Positions 24,609-35,727 are shown, counted from the first letter of the stretch. The stretch is 64,000 bases of DNA from Tieghemostelium lacteum (GCA_001606155.1 LODT01000001.1:806001-870000); one strand, 5' to 3'. Numbers and translations are program-made. Notes: generated by a model not told the origin, from the sequence alone.

Positions 24609-26381
24609 TTAAACTCTATTGATTTCATCCACTAAAACCAATGGAGCTTTACCTGTGAAAATAGATGTCTTGAAGAAGACCATCTCTGTTTTGGTTGTGA
24701 TAATTTCAATATCATCACTGGTTGAGGATTTACCTTCGTAGGTAACCCTCTTCAGACCACCATGTCTTGAAATGAAATCATTCATATCGGAGGACTCCAT
24801 GGCAAGAAGTGATGATAAATCCTTGAAATTATATTTAGCATTCTTGCCTTTGCTTTTATAAGCCTTTGAGATTGTTTCAATGGCTTGATTTCTGAGAGCT
24901 GTTGCGTTTTCATCCAAACAGCAGCATTGAAGGAAAGTTCCTGATCTTTCCAATTTGAACAATCTACAATAATTGTTAGATTGAATGTTGAGATATACAT
25001 CCAAAGCAAACTTAATTGATGGATGTCTGATAATTGATGGATGAAGACTACCAATAATAGTATTAACTTCATCATCGTTGTAGAGGTTCAATAATAATTG
25101 ATATCCTCTGTACTCTGGTTCATTTGGGTGAACCTCGTTTTGAGTTTGTTGATAAACTCTATAAAAATCCATTAGAGATACCAAACACTTGCTGAGCTGC
25201 TCTCTATTCAATACCGGATCAAAAAGAGCAGCATCTAGACCACGAGAACCAAGATAGAATTGGCTTGAAATGTGGAATCTGGTACATTGTTCTAAAACTT
25301 TAATACCAATAGTACCATTACATCTATGGATTGCCAAATCCTTTCTAATGGCTCTAGATCTATCAAAAATGAAGCTATAGGTTGATTCAATACCATTATT
25401 TCTAATAAGACCAACCAAATAGTCCATAGCTGAGGAAAGAATATCAGGTGTTCTGATATCTTCCTTATTGTTTGTTGAAATGGCATCAACTGATCTTTGG
25501 AACTTCTTTACCAAGAAGTATTTGCCATTTTCTTGTTTTTCGAGGTGATGAATATCACCATTGTCAATTCTGCATTTTGACTCTCTAACAGGACAAAATT
25601 CTGCAGAATAACCACCATCTAATACATCTGTAGTTTCTTCAACCATACTAGTAGTTTTAGAAACCTCAACTTCTTGGGCAATATTCTGTACATTGATCTC
25701 ACCCAGACCAATTTCACCAGCAGATTCATTTTCTTCTTGTTCAACCTTTACTTCATCTTCTTGTTCATCTTTTTTTCCCTCTACACATACATCCAATTGT
25801 TGATCAGCAACTACAACATTTACAATGTCCTCGGTTTGAGTAGTTGTGGATTCTACTGTGATTTCTTCTGTCTGAGTACTAACAGAATATACAACATTTT
25901 CCTCAGTTTGAGTGCATGTTGATTCTACTGTTATTTCCTCAGTTTGAGTACTTGTAGAATTTACAACATTTTCCTCTGATTGAGTACTTGTTGTTTCCAT
26001 GACAATTTCTTCAGTTTGAGTACTTATGGATACAGTTGTGGGTGTTGTAGTTGCGATATGGAGAGCCTCTCTAAGATCAAAACTCTCTTTGTCCATATCT
26101 AATACCAAATGAACATAATTTTCAATGAGGAACATTGAATATGCATTGATATGTTTTAAATGGTTATTTTGTTTTAACATTGATTTATATTGATCTGCCA
26201 ATTCGCAATATGCTTCATTAAATTCTGATTCTTCTTTAATCATACTTTTGGCTAATGTATAATTCTGTTTTTTACCATTTTTAACTTTTATCTTCAATGA
26301 TTCAATTTCCTCTTTTAAATTGAGTATCTCTTGATCTCTAGTTGAGCTATAAAAGATATTGAATAGATTGGATAGAGGCAT
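24609..26381 (-). CDS. SAC3/GANP-domain protein with coiled coil and TQT repeat array
   Basis: One exon, 590 residues. Residues 15-75 are predicted coiled coil. Residues 121-184 hold six 12-residue units with a TQT (one TQS) at exactly 121, 133, 145, 157, 169 and 181, each followed by two acidic residues. An acidic Glu-rich linker follows. Residues about 258-500 match the SAC3/GANP/Nin1 domain: FCPVRESKC, then RTPDILSSAMDYL, the hallmark FIFDRSRAIRKDLAIHRC, EQCTRFHI, and LNREQLSKCLVSLMDF. SAC3 proteins scaffold TREX-2 in mRNA export; a short metazoan member, SAC3D1, is centrosomal. TQT motifs are the core of dynein light chain LC8 binding sites, so a multivalent LC8 scaffold is plausible (inference). 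Confidence 0.85.
   Translation of the reverse strand: MPLSNLFNIFYSSTRDQEILNLKEEIESLKIKVKNGKKQNYTLAKSMIKEESEFNEAYCELADQYKSMLKQNNHLKHINAYSMFLIENYVHLVLDMDKESFDLREALHIATTTPTTVSISTQTEEIVMETTSTQSEENVVNSTSTQTEEITVESTCTQTEENVVYSVSTQTEEITVESTTTQTEDIVNVVVADQQLDVCVEGKKDEQEDEVKVEQEENESAGEIGLGEINVQNIAQEVEVSKTTSMVEETTDVLDGGYSAEFCPVRESKCRIDNGDIHHLEKQENGKYFLVKKFQRSVDAISTNNKEDIRTPDILSSAMDYLVGLIRNNGIESTYSFIFDRSRAIRKDLAIHRCNGTIGIKVLEQCTRFHISSQFYLGSRGLDAALFDPVLNREQLSKCLVSLMDFYRVYQQTQNEVHPNEPEYRGYQLLLNLYNDDEVNTIIGSLHPSIIRHPSIKFALDVYLNIQSNNYCRLFKLERSGTFLQCCCLDENATALRNQAIETISKAYKSKGKNAKYNFKDLSSLLAMESSDMNDFISRHGGLKRVTYEGKSSTSDDIEIITTKTEMVFFKTSIFTGKAPLVLVDEINRV
25830..26025 (-). repeat. 36-bp minisatellite coding the TQT array
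   Basis: Six coding units of 36 bp lie in the SAC3-domain gene. Units alternate between an I-T-V-E-S-T type and an N-V-V-x-S type spacer, giving a 72-bp higher-order period. The invariant part is TQTEE. Confidence 0.85.
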
Positions 26382-26844
26382 TGTGTAAGAGTGAACTTGA
26401 TATGTAATTAAAAAAAAAAAATATTTTTTTTTGGTAAATGAAATTTGAACAACTAACTATGATAATTTATTTTTTCATCGGAATTTCGTTTTTAACAAAA
26501 TAAAATTACAATAATCTAAACAACCAATTTTACATATTTTATGAATAGAAGATGAGATTCAGATAAATAAAATTCTTACCTAAAAATTCAATATAACTTT
26601 GGTGACTAATATCTATTTTGACACATAAATCATTACACACCACCTGATTATTAAATAAATTAATTTACTAAAATAAAATCAAAGGAATATCGAAAATTTG
26701 GGAAATGAGTCACTTATCTCGGAACCATATTCTGAAATTCTTAAATGGGATTCTGAGTGTTTGAATTTTCAAAATAAAAAACTATAAAATCCACACAAAT
26801 TAAATTTAATTTTCATTTTCATTTATCAAAATATAAAAGAACAA
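26382..26844. promoter_or_regulatory. Divergent upstream region, SAC3-domain gene (-) / O-methyltransferase (+)
   Basis: A 463-bp AT-rich gap with A and T runs near 26,408-26,432. No gene or clear operator is visible. The O-methyltransferase ATG is preceded by AAAGAACAA. Confidence 0.45.
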
Positions 26845-27590
26845 ATGTCTGAAGCATTCAAATATGAACATAAAAAATCTGATATCACAGAAGAACTCTA
26901 CCAGTATATGATAGATCATTGTGTTAGATGGGATAAAACACAACAAGAGCTAATTACATGTAAGTTTAATCTAGTTAACTTCAACATTTATTTAAAAGAT
27001 ATTAATATATTATTATTATATAAATAGTGACATTGAATCATGAATGGAGTATAATGGGTACAACACCAGATCAACATACATTCTTCCAATTTCTATTGAA
27101 AATCTTAAATGCCAAAAAATGTATTGATGTAGGTGTATTTACAGGTTTATCTTCATTGGCAATGGCATTGGCTCTACCAGAAGATGGTAAGGTTTATGCT
27201 TTGGATGTATCAACTCAATATACAGATCTTGCCAAACCCTTCTGGAAGAAAGCAGGTGTTGAGAATAAGATTGACCTCAGAATTGCACCAGCAGCAGAGA
27301 CTCTACAGAAACTAGTTGATACTGAACCTGGTACTATAGATTTCATTTTTATCGATGCTGATAAAACAGGTTATGATACCTACTATGAACTAGGTTTGAA
27401 ACTTATTAGAAAAGGTGGTGTCATTGCCTTTGATAATGTCTTCCAATCTGGCCGTGTCCTTAAAAAACCACTTCCAGATATATCAGCAGTTGCCATAGAC
27501 ACTCTAAACAAAAAACTATTAAATGACCCCAGAGTCTTTATCAGTTCCCTTCCAGTAGCTGATGGTATTACCTTAATCACCAAAATCTAA
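26845..27590 (+). CDS. SAM-dependent O-methyltransferase (CCoAOMT/COMT class I family)
   Basis: Two exons, 26845-26959 and 27028-27590, with a 68-bp phase-1 intron (GTAAGT donor, AATAG acceptor); 225 residues, the normal family length. The glycine motif CIDVGVFTGLSSLAMA binds S-adenosylmethionine. IDFIFIDADKTGYDTYYE supplies the metal-coordinating aspartates, and GGVIAFDNVFQSGRV matches the conserved later motif with the third metal ligand. The family transfers methyl groups to catechol-type hydroxyls using Mg2+ or Ca2+. Dictyostelids have several such genes, some linked to methylation of polyketide signals; the substrate here cannot be read from sequence. It is cytosolic, as no signal is seen. 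Confidence 0.88.
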
Positions 27591-27697
27591 ATTAAACTCT
27601 TAAATGTAATGTAAAAAGATCTAATTAATAAAACCACAATATTTTTTAATTTAAATTAAAAAGGTAGAACTACTATTTATTATAATTATCTTTTTGT

Positions 27698-28735
27698 TTA
27701 TTTTGCTTTCTTTATGGCTTCATTTAACTCTGGTACTGCTTTAAAGAGATCACTGACATAACCAACATCAGCAACTTGGAAAATGGGAGCCTCTGGATCT
27801 TTATTGATTGCAACTATAACTTTTGAATCTTTCATACCTGCAAGATGTTGAATTGCACCACTGATACCCACAGCAATATAGAGTTCAGGAGCAACAATTT
27901 TACCAGTTTGACCGACTTGTAAGTCATTTGAGACAAAACCAGAATCAACAGCAGCTCTAGAGGCACCAACTGCACCACCCAGAGTATCAGCCAATTCCTC
28001 TAACAATTTGAAATTCTCACCTGATTTCATACCTCTGCCACCAGAGATTACAACTCTAGCTGATGTGAGTTCAGGTCTCTCTGATTTCTTAACCTCTGAA
28101 CTATCCCATTTCACCTGAGTCTCTTGAAGAGATTTCTCAACTAATGGAACAGCCCAATCGTTACAATTGACAACTTGTGCTGATCCACCCTCAACAGGTG
28201 CCTTCTCAAAAGCTGTTGTACGTACAGTACCAACTTTACATTTATCACTTGATTTTACAGTTGCAATGGCATTACCTGCATAGATGGGTCTAGTGAATGT
28301 TTCTGAGTCTTTTACAGAGGTAATTTCAGAGATTGCTGAAACATCAAGAATACCTGCAACACGAGGTACGAAATTCTTACCAAAGTTACTGGCAGATGAT
28401 AATATATGTGATAGTGATTCCTTTTGTTGTAGTTGAACAATAATGGGTGTTATAGTCTCTGCTAGTGAATGTTCAAGTGTTGGATGATCAACTGTATAAA
28501 CTGATTTAACTCCTTTAACTTTACATAAACTCTCTACAATGCTATTACATTTACTACCTGCAACTAAAACTGAAATCTCACCACCAATCTTACTGGCAGC
28601 TGTAATGGTATTCAATGTACCACTAAGTAATTTTCCACCATCATGTTCTGCAATTACCAATGTCTTGCTGGAGTAATTTCTAATAAAATGTTGATTTAAT
28701 TTAATTGAATTCTTTATTACTTTATTCAAAATCAT
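27698..28735 (-). CDS. etfa: Electron transfer flavoprotein subunit alpha, mitochondrial
   Basis: One exon, 345 residues, the normal length for ETF-alpha. The first about 22 residues are basic and hydroxylated without acids ([20 protein letters not shown]), fitting a mitochondrial presequence. The N-terminal domain starts [13 protein letters not shown]. The C-terminal FAD domain shows [46 protein letters not shown] and GAIQHLAGM, all typical FAD-contact segments. The protein pairs with ETF-beta to carry electrons from acyl-CoA dehydrogenases to ETF-ubiquinone oxidoreductase in the matrix. It converges on the O-methyltransferase with a 107-bp gap. Confidence 0.97.
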   Translation of the reverse strand: MILNKVIKNSIKLNQHFIRNYSSKTLVIAEHDGGKLLSGTLNTITAASKIGGEISVLVAGSKCNSIVESLCKVKGVKSVYTVDHPTLEHSLAETITPIIVQLQQKESLSHILSSASNFGKNFVPRVAGILDVSAISEITSVKDSETFTRPIYAGNAIATVKSSDKCKVGTVRTTAFEKAPVEGGSAQVVNCNDWAVPLVEKSLQETQVKWDSSEVKKSERPELTSARVVISGGRGMKSGENFKLLEELADTLGGAVGASRAAVDSGFVSNDLQVGQTGKIVAPELYIAVGISGAIQHLAGMKDSKVIVAINKDPEAPIFQVADVGYVSDLFKAVPELNEAIKKAK

Positions 28736-29029
28736 CTCTTTCTATATAATTTTTTTTGATCTTCAACACTGTCACTATCTGAACTGAAAAAGAGTAAAAA
28801 ATTTTAAAAAATGAAAAAAAAGTATTTAAATATTATATTCATATACTTTATTAACTCTTTCATCTCAAAAGTTTATTATTATAATAATGATAAACTATTA
28901 TTATATTTTTAAATTTTTTAAAAACTTGAGTTATTTCAATCAATGAAAGTTCACAAAAGTGAAAATCACTAAAAAAAATTTTTTTTTTTTTTTATTTTAT
29001 TTTTTTCTTTTTATTTTGTAGTTGTAATT

Positions 29030-30066
29030 ATGTCATTTAATCAAGATTATATATCACATCCAGTTTTTGGTCAAGTTGATTACTTTAACAAAAAGAATCA
29101 TCAACAACCAAACCAACATACACCATATTATAGCGTACACAACCACCATCAAACAGATGCTGGTAAACAAAAAACATTGTAGGTTTTTAGGAAACATAAC
29201 ACAGATTGACTTTAGAAATTAAAGAAATAGATAGATAGATACTCTATTTATTTTTTTAGTTTTTGTAGAATTAAATTATTAATATAGTTTGGAATAAATA
29301 TTAGAGATCCAATTGTAACAGGTTCATCAGTTATTGCAATTAAATATAATGGTGGTATTGTCATGGGAACTGATATGTTATGTTCCTATGGTTCATTGGC
29401 TAGATTTAATTCTGTACAGAGACAAAAACAAGTTGGTACTCATACTGTTATTGGTGTTAGTGGTGAATTAAGTGATTTCCAATCCCTATCCAATACTCTG
29501 GATGATTTAACTACTGACGATTTTTGTATTGATGATGGTTCAAAACTTAGTAGCCAAGAGATTTGGAATTATATTGCACGTTTATTTTATAATAGTAGAA
29601 ACAAAGGTAATCCACTTTGGAATACTGTTGTTGTTGCTGGTAATCAAAATGGTAAAAGGTAATATATTTATATCATCAATTTTATTTAAAATGATATAGT
29701 ACAATAACTAATTTAATTTATAAAATATATATATATAGTTTTTTAGGAAAAGTCGATCTTGTTGGTACATGTTATCAAGATGATTTTATTGCAACAGGTT
29801 ATGGTGCACATATTGCATTACCACTTTTGAGAAAGGAATATGATGACAATCCAAATGGTTTATCACAAGATCAAGCTGTTAAATTGATTCAAGATTGTCT
29901 CAGAGTACTCTTTTACAGAGATGCAAGATCATCAAAGAGAATTCAAGTATCCGTTGTAGATTCAAATGGTGTTAAAATTTCTGACCCAATTGAATTGGAT
30001 ACTTATAATTGGCATAGTGGTGAGGCTGCTGTTCGTACTTTCCAACAAGTTGCTTTAGGAAAATAA
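29030..30066 (+). CDS. psmB4: 20S proteasome subunit beta type-4 (beta7)
   Basis: Three exons, 29030-29178, 29305-29658 and 29739-30066, give 276 residues. Intron 1 (126 bp) uses GTAGGT; an earlier GTAAAC donor is possible, but the chosen one gives KTLDPIVTGSSV, matching the family's RTLNPMVTGTSV. Intron 2 (80 bp) is GTAATA to ATAG. The mature fold starts around TGSSVIAIKYNGGIVMGTDM and continues with SYGSLARFNSVQRQ and FLGKVDLVGT, then ATGYGAHIALPLLRKE. The beta4 type has a propeptide that is cut, but no active-site threonine, so the subunit is structural. It belongs to the 20S core in cytosol and nucleus. A strong T-rich tract precedes the ATG. Confidence 0.93.
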
Positions 30067-30217
30067 AAGTATTCCTCATTAACATTATAATATTCTCCCT
30101 CCCCAACCAAACAACAGACAACAAACCATTATTATAAATACTTCCACCCACACTCTACCCCACAATCTAATAAAACTTCAAAAATAATTATAAATGTATG
30201 TTTAGAATATTCTTTCT

Positions 30218-30982
30218 TTATTTTATATCTTTGGTAGGTATCAATGACCTTATAGAAATATGTAAATATTCTTTTGGAAACCAGTGATAGAGATTCGATA
30301 TCTCTACAGGAAGACTTTGTCTGAATTGGTCAATCATCTCATTAATTATTGTACAGTTATTGGAATTGCTTGACAATTGATGAACTAATGTTGATTCAGG
30401 TTCACATTGGTCAATGTAATGTGATGACTTATTACTGTTTTTTGGATTATAATTAACTTTATCTCTCCAATATATATCTAAATCATTTGATAATTCACCA
30501 AGTATTTGATTTGATACAAAATTATGGTTATTGTGGTCAATTAAATTATCCAATTGGTCACTATTAAATGTGGGTATATCAATTTTATAGTTGAATGGTG
30601 GAATTAGAGCTCTATTGTTAAAATTAATTACAGATAATTGATCAATTCTTATATTCCTTTTAGATGAAGAATGATGGAATTTCAAAGTAAAATCAATAGT
30701 CAACTGATGTAATAATCTAAATTGTTCTAATGTTAAACTATGATTTTGGTTTAAACACGCAATAGTTATTTTTAACCATTTTGTACCAATATTCTCTTTA
30801 GAAAGTACATTTACATGTTGTTCCAATGTTGATTTTAATTGTAATAATTCTTTGGTATAACTTTTGAACGCAATGGTTAATACACCGTTATAGGCTATAA
30901 AAATTCTATCAATTTCTATTATACTTGTAAATTGAAAATGAGTTTTAATAATTTCAATAATCTGATTTTCATAATTTGTCAT
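30218..30982 (-). CDS. Hypothetical protein, possibly 2H-phosphoesterase-like
   Basis: One exon, 254 residues, divergent from the HEAT-like gene with an 87-bp gap. I do not recognise it firmly. Segments KWLKITIACLNQNHSL and the C-terminal YLHISIRSL resemble the two beta strands bearing H-x-T/S motifs of 2'-5' RNA ligase-like 2H phosphoesterases, but only the second has the histidine. A low-complexity Asn/Asp/His stretch occupies residues about 150-200. If the 2H resemblance is real, the protein would be catalytically reduced. Confidence 0.5.
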   Translation of the reverse strand: MTNYENQIIEIIKTHFQFTSIIEIDRIFIAYNGVLTIAFKSYTKELLQLKSTLEQHVNVLSKENIGTKWLKITIACLNQNHSLTLEQFRLLHQLTIDFTLKFHHSSSKRNIRIDQLSVINFNNRALIPPFNYKIDIPTFNSDQLDNLIDHNNHNFVSNQILGELSNDLDIYWRDKVNYNPKNSNKSSHYIDQCEPESTLVHQLSSNSNNCTIINEMIDQFRQSLPVEISNLYHWFPKEYLHISIRSLIPTKDIK

Positions 30983-31069
30983 CTTTCATTGGTTTGGGGT
31001 AAACATGAGTTTTTATAAAAATTTTTAGTCAGTTCTGCAGATGTTTACTACAGCGTGGTAGTTTGAAAA

Positions 31070-33723
31070 ATGAAAACATTAAATATAAAATTAATTGTTG
31101 AGTTTTTAGTAAATGCAAATAATTATAATGTAGATATTGAAGATGATGATACACTATTTCAAAAGATTTATGATAGATTAAATGACTTTTTTAAAGACTC
31201 TGAAAATGATCATTTTATATCAGAATTAAATATATTAGAGTTAATCTCAACATCAATTAATAATCATTTAGAGAAAATCACTAAAGAAGATGATGAAAGT
31301 AGAGGTCTAAGAGTATTTTCATTAAATATTAAAGTTCTGGGGATTATTTTGTCAAAAAGAGAGGTTTATAAAAGTGATATTGAATTATCCAAATCAACCA
31401 TTCAAAAACTATTAGAGATTGTAGATAATGAAAATGCAATTGTAAAAGAGAGTGCTTTGAAATCACTTTCCCTCATTGATAGTAAATTAAATATAATCAG
31501 TCAACTATTCGATTACATTATCCTTACCAATTTAATATTTGAATCTTTTCAATACCCATCTACATTTATTGCTAGATCTTCAGTTGATTTACTATCAACC
31601 ATCTATAATAACTCTTATATGTCACACCCTCAACAAAATATCACAACCATACAAAATATCATAATTAAATATATTAGTAATCAACAACAAGATCAACAAA
31701 ATGATGATATTCAGTTGTGTCTTTTAGATTTCATAATCAATCAAATTCATAGTAAATCTCAAAATGAAACTCAATTAAATTTCATGATTGTAATGGTATG
31801 TCAATTTACTTTAACAATTAAATAGTAGTGTAAACTAATAATGTTAATGTTTAGATTCAAAAAGTTATTGGATTACTACTTTGTGATAGTAGGAATATTA
31901 GAGATAGAGTTTTAGAGTTAATATCTATTTTATTAGATGAGATATCAAATAACCAACTGATGCTCCAAATGATTGTAAATAACTCTATGGCTGATTATTT
32001 TCAATCTATAGTTCATAAACTATTATTGATACCTGAACTGGTATCAACTGGTATAGAATTAATTGGAATTTTAGATATAACATCTTTATTTTCAGCACAA
32101 AATTCATTATTTAAAGATTTTGTAAATAATCAGTTTAATATTAAATCACATGATGCTTTAAGATCTATTAAGAGAACTGATGATTTCTATTATTCACTAT
32201 TTCAAACTACTAAACAAATAGTTGAAAAATGTAATAGTAAATCAATATCAGTAAATTTAATAGTAAATAGAGACTATTTAGAATGGTTAATTAGCCAATC
32301 TGTAGATACAACTTTAAAAATATCACATAAATCAATTAAATTACTCATTGAATCATTATCAATAATTAATCTAAAACATTGGGATTTAGATAACAATCAA
32401 CTAGTATCTAATCTTTTTATAAAATTAAAATCATATAGTAACTCTAGATTATTAGTAAAAGAACTTTTAAATGCAATATATCACCAAATTCTAAACAGTA
32501 CCACAACTAATAACTATCCAGACCTATATGATCAATTAAATTTACTATTAATGAATTTCAATGGTGATATTCGAGAATTATCATTATCATTCTTAATTCA
32601 AATTTTTAATAATAATAATAATAATAATGAGATTATAGAGTATCTTTTAAATAGAAGTATTGTAAAGATAATAATTAGTAAATTATCAGATAGTGATACT
32701 TATGTAAGATCATCTGCATTGGAGTTGATAAAAGTAATATCAATGAAGAAGAGTGGTTGGGATCACCTTGTTGAACAAACTGAATTACCATTTCATTCAT
32801 TGGATCAATTGCATATCAATAATCTTCAGAATACAAAATCACTGGATATCAATGACAATCTATTGAATAACAATAAAATCAATTTAACCAACTACACTAA
32901 ATTCTATTTGAATGAGATGGAAGGCGATTTCAATGGTCAAGTTCATAAAATACAACATTCCAAACTTTCCATTGTAGATTCAGAGACAATGGACGAAGAT
33001 CTACAGTCACTGGGTTCAAATGATAGTTGGGAATGGGAAGACAGTGAATTTAGAGATCTATTGTCTAGAACTACTGAAGAACCACTTACATTTATGAATG
33101 AAGATTCAAATCAACAAGATACACAAATGGGTTACAATGAGCTAAATACTCTATTGAAAGACTATCCATTCCCTTACTGTGTATTATTGTTTTTTAAAGA
33201 TCAAGATAGTTATCCTAGAATCTCATCAATTGAATTACTGACTCATTGGTTGGATTTAGAATATACCAATACATTCTTTCAAGATTTGGTAATGGATCAA
33301 CAAGTAAATAGAAAATACTCAATGAATGCTCAAATAGCTTCACTGATTACTGATAGTAATTGGGAGGTAAAATTAAAATTTTTGGATTTCATTATAAAAA
33401 TCCTACAGAGAAAAGGTATAGATTATATAGTGTCTCTAGATATAATATCACTATTACAAAACTCAATTAAAAATCAATTGGAGGATAAAATAATTAGAAA
33501 GAAGTCATTGGAACTTTTGGGGAATATTCAGCATGTTATTACTACAATTGATAATTACCAATATAAAGAGTATAAACTTCAGTTGGAACAATTTGATTGG
33601 GATGTCTATAGAGAAGAATGCTCTGATCACAATCAATTCACACAAGAAGAACAAGAAGATATTTCCATTTTATTGTTAAGTAGTGATAACAGAGACACTA
33701 TTAATAAAATTGATTGTTATTAG
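31070..33723 (+). CDS. HEAT/ARM-like helical repeat protein (BRAT1-like candidate)
   Basis: Two exons, 31070-31795 and 31855-33723, with a 59-bp phase-0 intron (GTATGT donor, TTTAG acceptor); 864 residues. The sequence is almost wholly amphipathic helices with HEAT-like pairs, for example ENAIVKESALKSLSLI, DSDTYVRSSALELIKVI, YPRISSIELLTHWLDL and NWEVKLKFLDFIIKIL. An acidic linker (SWEWEDSEFRDLL) lies around residue 645. Length and the D-x-W-E-V-K-L repeat near the C-terminus recall BRAT1, a HEAT protein tied to ATM and Integrator functions, but this is a weak identification; other HEAT proteins are possible. Confidence 0.7.
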
Positions 33724-33757
33724 ATTTTAATTAATTTAATTTATTAATGTTACAAGT

Positions 33758-35077
33758 TTAGAATGTTGGTCTTAAACCATTTTGATCAAATAGGTTACAA
33801 GTACCTGGTTTAATTCTCATGAAACCTGATTCACCCCACCATGTTCCCCATGAATTTTTAATGAGGAAACTATCCTCAGCACTATTGTATCCAATAACTG
33901 TAACTGCATGATTAGGTGTATTGGAAGATGAGCATTGATAGACACCAGTTTTATATCTTTGGAAACCATCGTCTACATAGAGACTTGCATAAAATGGACC
34001 ACTTTGAAGTGCTGTAATGAAATCATTTTTGGTGTTTTTAACTGTAAGTGAACCTGCCCATTTAAATGTAGATTTTGAACCTACTGAAGGACAACTTTGT
34101 GTAACTGCTTTATAAGGATAATCAGCCTCATACATTACACCACTAGATTTTAAAGCTGACAAAGCACTATTTCCATTACCTCCATTACAACCATTGCTTG
34201 CACAATCTACAAAATGTTGTTCTGCTAAATCCAATGTTGATAGTAAAGAATTTCCATTTTTGATTAGGTAATTACTCTCCAGTGCAGCAGCAGTTGTAAA
34301 ACTCCAACAACTACCACATTGACCTTGATTTCTAATTGGAGTTACATAACCTTTTTGTCTCCAATCTATATCTCCAGCTTGTGTTGGTTGGTTGGGAACT
34401 GGTGTTACAGGTGGTTGAATAGTTGGACTTGATGTCATTGGTTTAGATGTAGGAGTTGGTGTAGCTGGTGTAGGACTATCAGTTGGAGTTCTTGTAGGTC
34501 TTGGTGATCCAGTGGGACTAGGTGTTCTTGTAGTTATATTTATACGCCAATCAGAATCTATCTGTGCTTTGGTATATGGTGGAACACCTATTAAACCACC
34601 TTGTGGATTATAACCACATACAAAGAAATTAAAGTTTTCACACCAAGAAGTTGCACATCCAACTGATGTAGAGGCATTCCATATAATACTAGGATACATG
34701 AAACAACAAGTACCAGGTTTACAATTCAGAGTATTCCAATCAAATAATGGTGCTGCACTTTCAAAAGCACTTTGAACAACTGGACCAGGTTCAAATTTAT
34801 CATTATTTACTCTATACAATGCAAATCCATAGTTACTACCAACTGGAACACTAAATTTACATTTACTGACAAAATCTTGGACAAAGGATTCTATTTTATT
34901 ATCCCATTTCACCAAGTTTAATGGTGACACTGGTTTAGGACCATGAGTTACACCAGCTTGTTTTCTTGCTTCATTATGAGCATCTACAATACCCTGCTTT
35001 TGAGAATCGGTGAATCCACCTTGACAATAGTTTACAATTACTACTAAAATTACATATATTACTATATAGTTTTTCAT
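33758..35077 (-). CDS. Secreted CAP-domain / papain-family (C1A) cysteine protease fusion
   Basis: One exon, 439 residues. Residues 1-20 are a signal peptide. Residues about 22-170 are a CAP (SCP/PR-1) domain with VDAHNEARKQAG at the start and FFVCGYNPQGG at the end. The second active-site histidine region typical of CAP proteins is not obvious. A Pro/Thr/Ser-rich linker covers about 183-232. Residues 236-439 are a papain-like domain: QGQCGSCWSF (C257), NHAVTVIGYN (H390) and NSWGTWWGESG (N408), with an oxyanion Gln at 251. The usual I29 inhibitory propeptide is absent; the CAP domain and linker occupy its place. An I29-like protein is encoded by the divergent neighbour. The fold is expected to act outside the cell or in lysosomes. 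Confidence 0.92.
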   Translation of the reverse strand: MKNYIVIYVILVVIVNYCQGGFTDSQKQGIVDAHNEARKQAGVTHGPKPVSPLNLVKWDNKIESFVQDFVSKCKFSVPVGSNYGFALYRVNNDKFEPGPVVQSAFESAAPLFDWNTLNCKPGTCCFMYPSIIWNASTSVGCATSWCENFNFFVCGYNPQGGLIGVPPYTKAQIDSDWRINITTRTPSPTGSPRPTRTPTDSPTPATPTPTSKPMTSSPTIQPPVTPVPNQPTQAGDIDWRQKGYVTPIRNQGQCGSCWSFTTAAALESNYLIKNGNSLLSTLDLAEQHFVDCASNGCNGGNGNSALSALKSSGVMYEADYPYKAVTQSCPSVGSKSTFKWAGSLTVKNTKNDFITALQSGPFYASLYVDDGFQRYKTGVYQCSSSNTPNHAVTVIGYNSAEDSFLIKNSWGTWWGESGFMRIKPGTCNLFDQNGLRPTF

Positions 35078-35285
35078 TATTTAAATTATTAATTTGAATT
35101 TACTTTGTTGAATTATTAATAATTTTGAATTTGATTTGGGAAGTATTTATACTATTTTTAAATTTTAATTTCCAAGTTGATTGGCTCTAATTACAATAAT
35201 GGTTATTCATTGTCGGAGAATATAAAAGTTATTATTCAAATAAATTGGTATTTACCTTATTGTCAAAAATCACAATACCACATTT

Positions 35286-35296
35286 CACCCCACACC
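35286..35296 (-). promoter_or_regulatory. G-box-like site 1
   Basis: CACCCCACACC here reads GGTGTGGGGTG on the minus strand, close to the G-rich alternating element bound by GBF in D. discoideum, where it drives cysteine proteinase genes in aggregating cells. Identification rests on motif similarity only. Confidence 0.4.
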
Positions 35297-35360
35297 TTAA
35301 CTAGACGATTGTAAAAAATATTATAGGAGTAATTTGTTGAAAATGACATATCAAAATCAT

Positions 35361-35373
35361 CAACACACCCACA
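35361..35373 (-). promoter_or_regulatory. G-box-like site 2
   Basis: CAACACACCCACA reads TGTGGGTGTGTTG on the minus strand, a second G-box-like element about 70 bp from the first. Paired G-boxes are typical of GBF-controlled promoters; function here is inferred. Confidence 0.4.
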
Positions 35374-35727
35374 TTTTTTTTTTCTCCTCTATTTAAATTT
35401 CATCAGATGAGGTTTTCTAGAATAAAATTTCAATTGTGTTGTGATATATCTTGATGTCCATTTTTGACAAAGAGTTTGAAAAACATTGGTACAAAATTCA
35501 AATCTTGATACTTCTACCGAATATATTCTAATAAACTGGTTAAATTCAAATAAAATATGTTTTGATATATATTTTAATATTTACCAAGATTGTCAGAAAA
35601 AAGACAAACAAACCAAACCCAATTATTTCAATTAAAATTATGAAATTGAATAATTATAAATAGAAATAACTTTTGATTAGAATTGTAAATATATTTTAAA
35701 ATCATTAAAACCTGTATTTCTATAAAA

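Larger units (their letters stand above)
35078..35727. promoter_or_regulatory. Shared divergent upstream region of the protease and I29-like genes
   Basis: This 650-bp region carries two G-box-like C/A-rich sites (35286-35296 and 35364-35373) and a partly duplicated module: ATTCAAATAAA followed by TATTTACC and ATTGTCA near 35234-35265, and again near 35545-35595 with a longer spacer. No open frame stands out. Confidence 0.5.
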
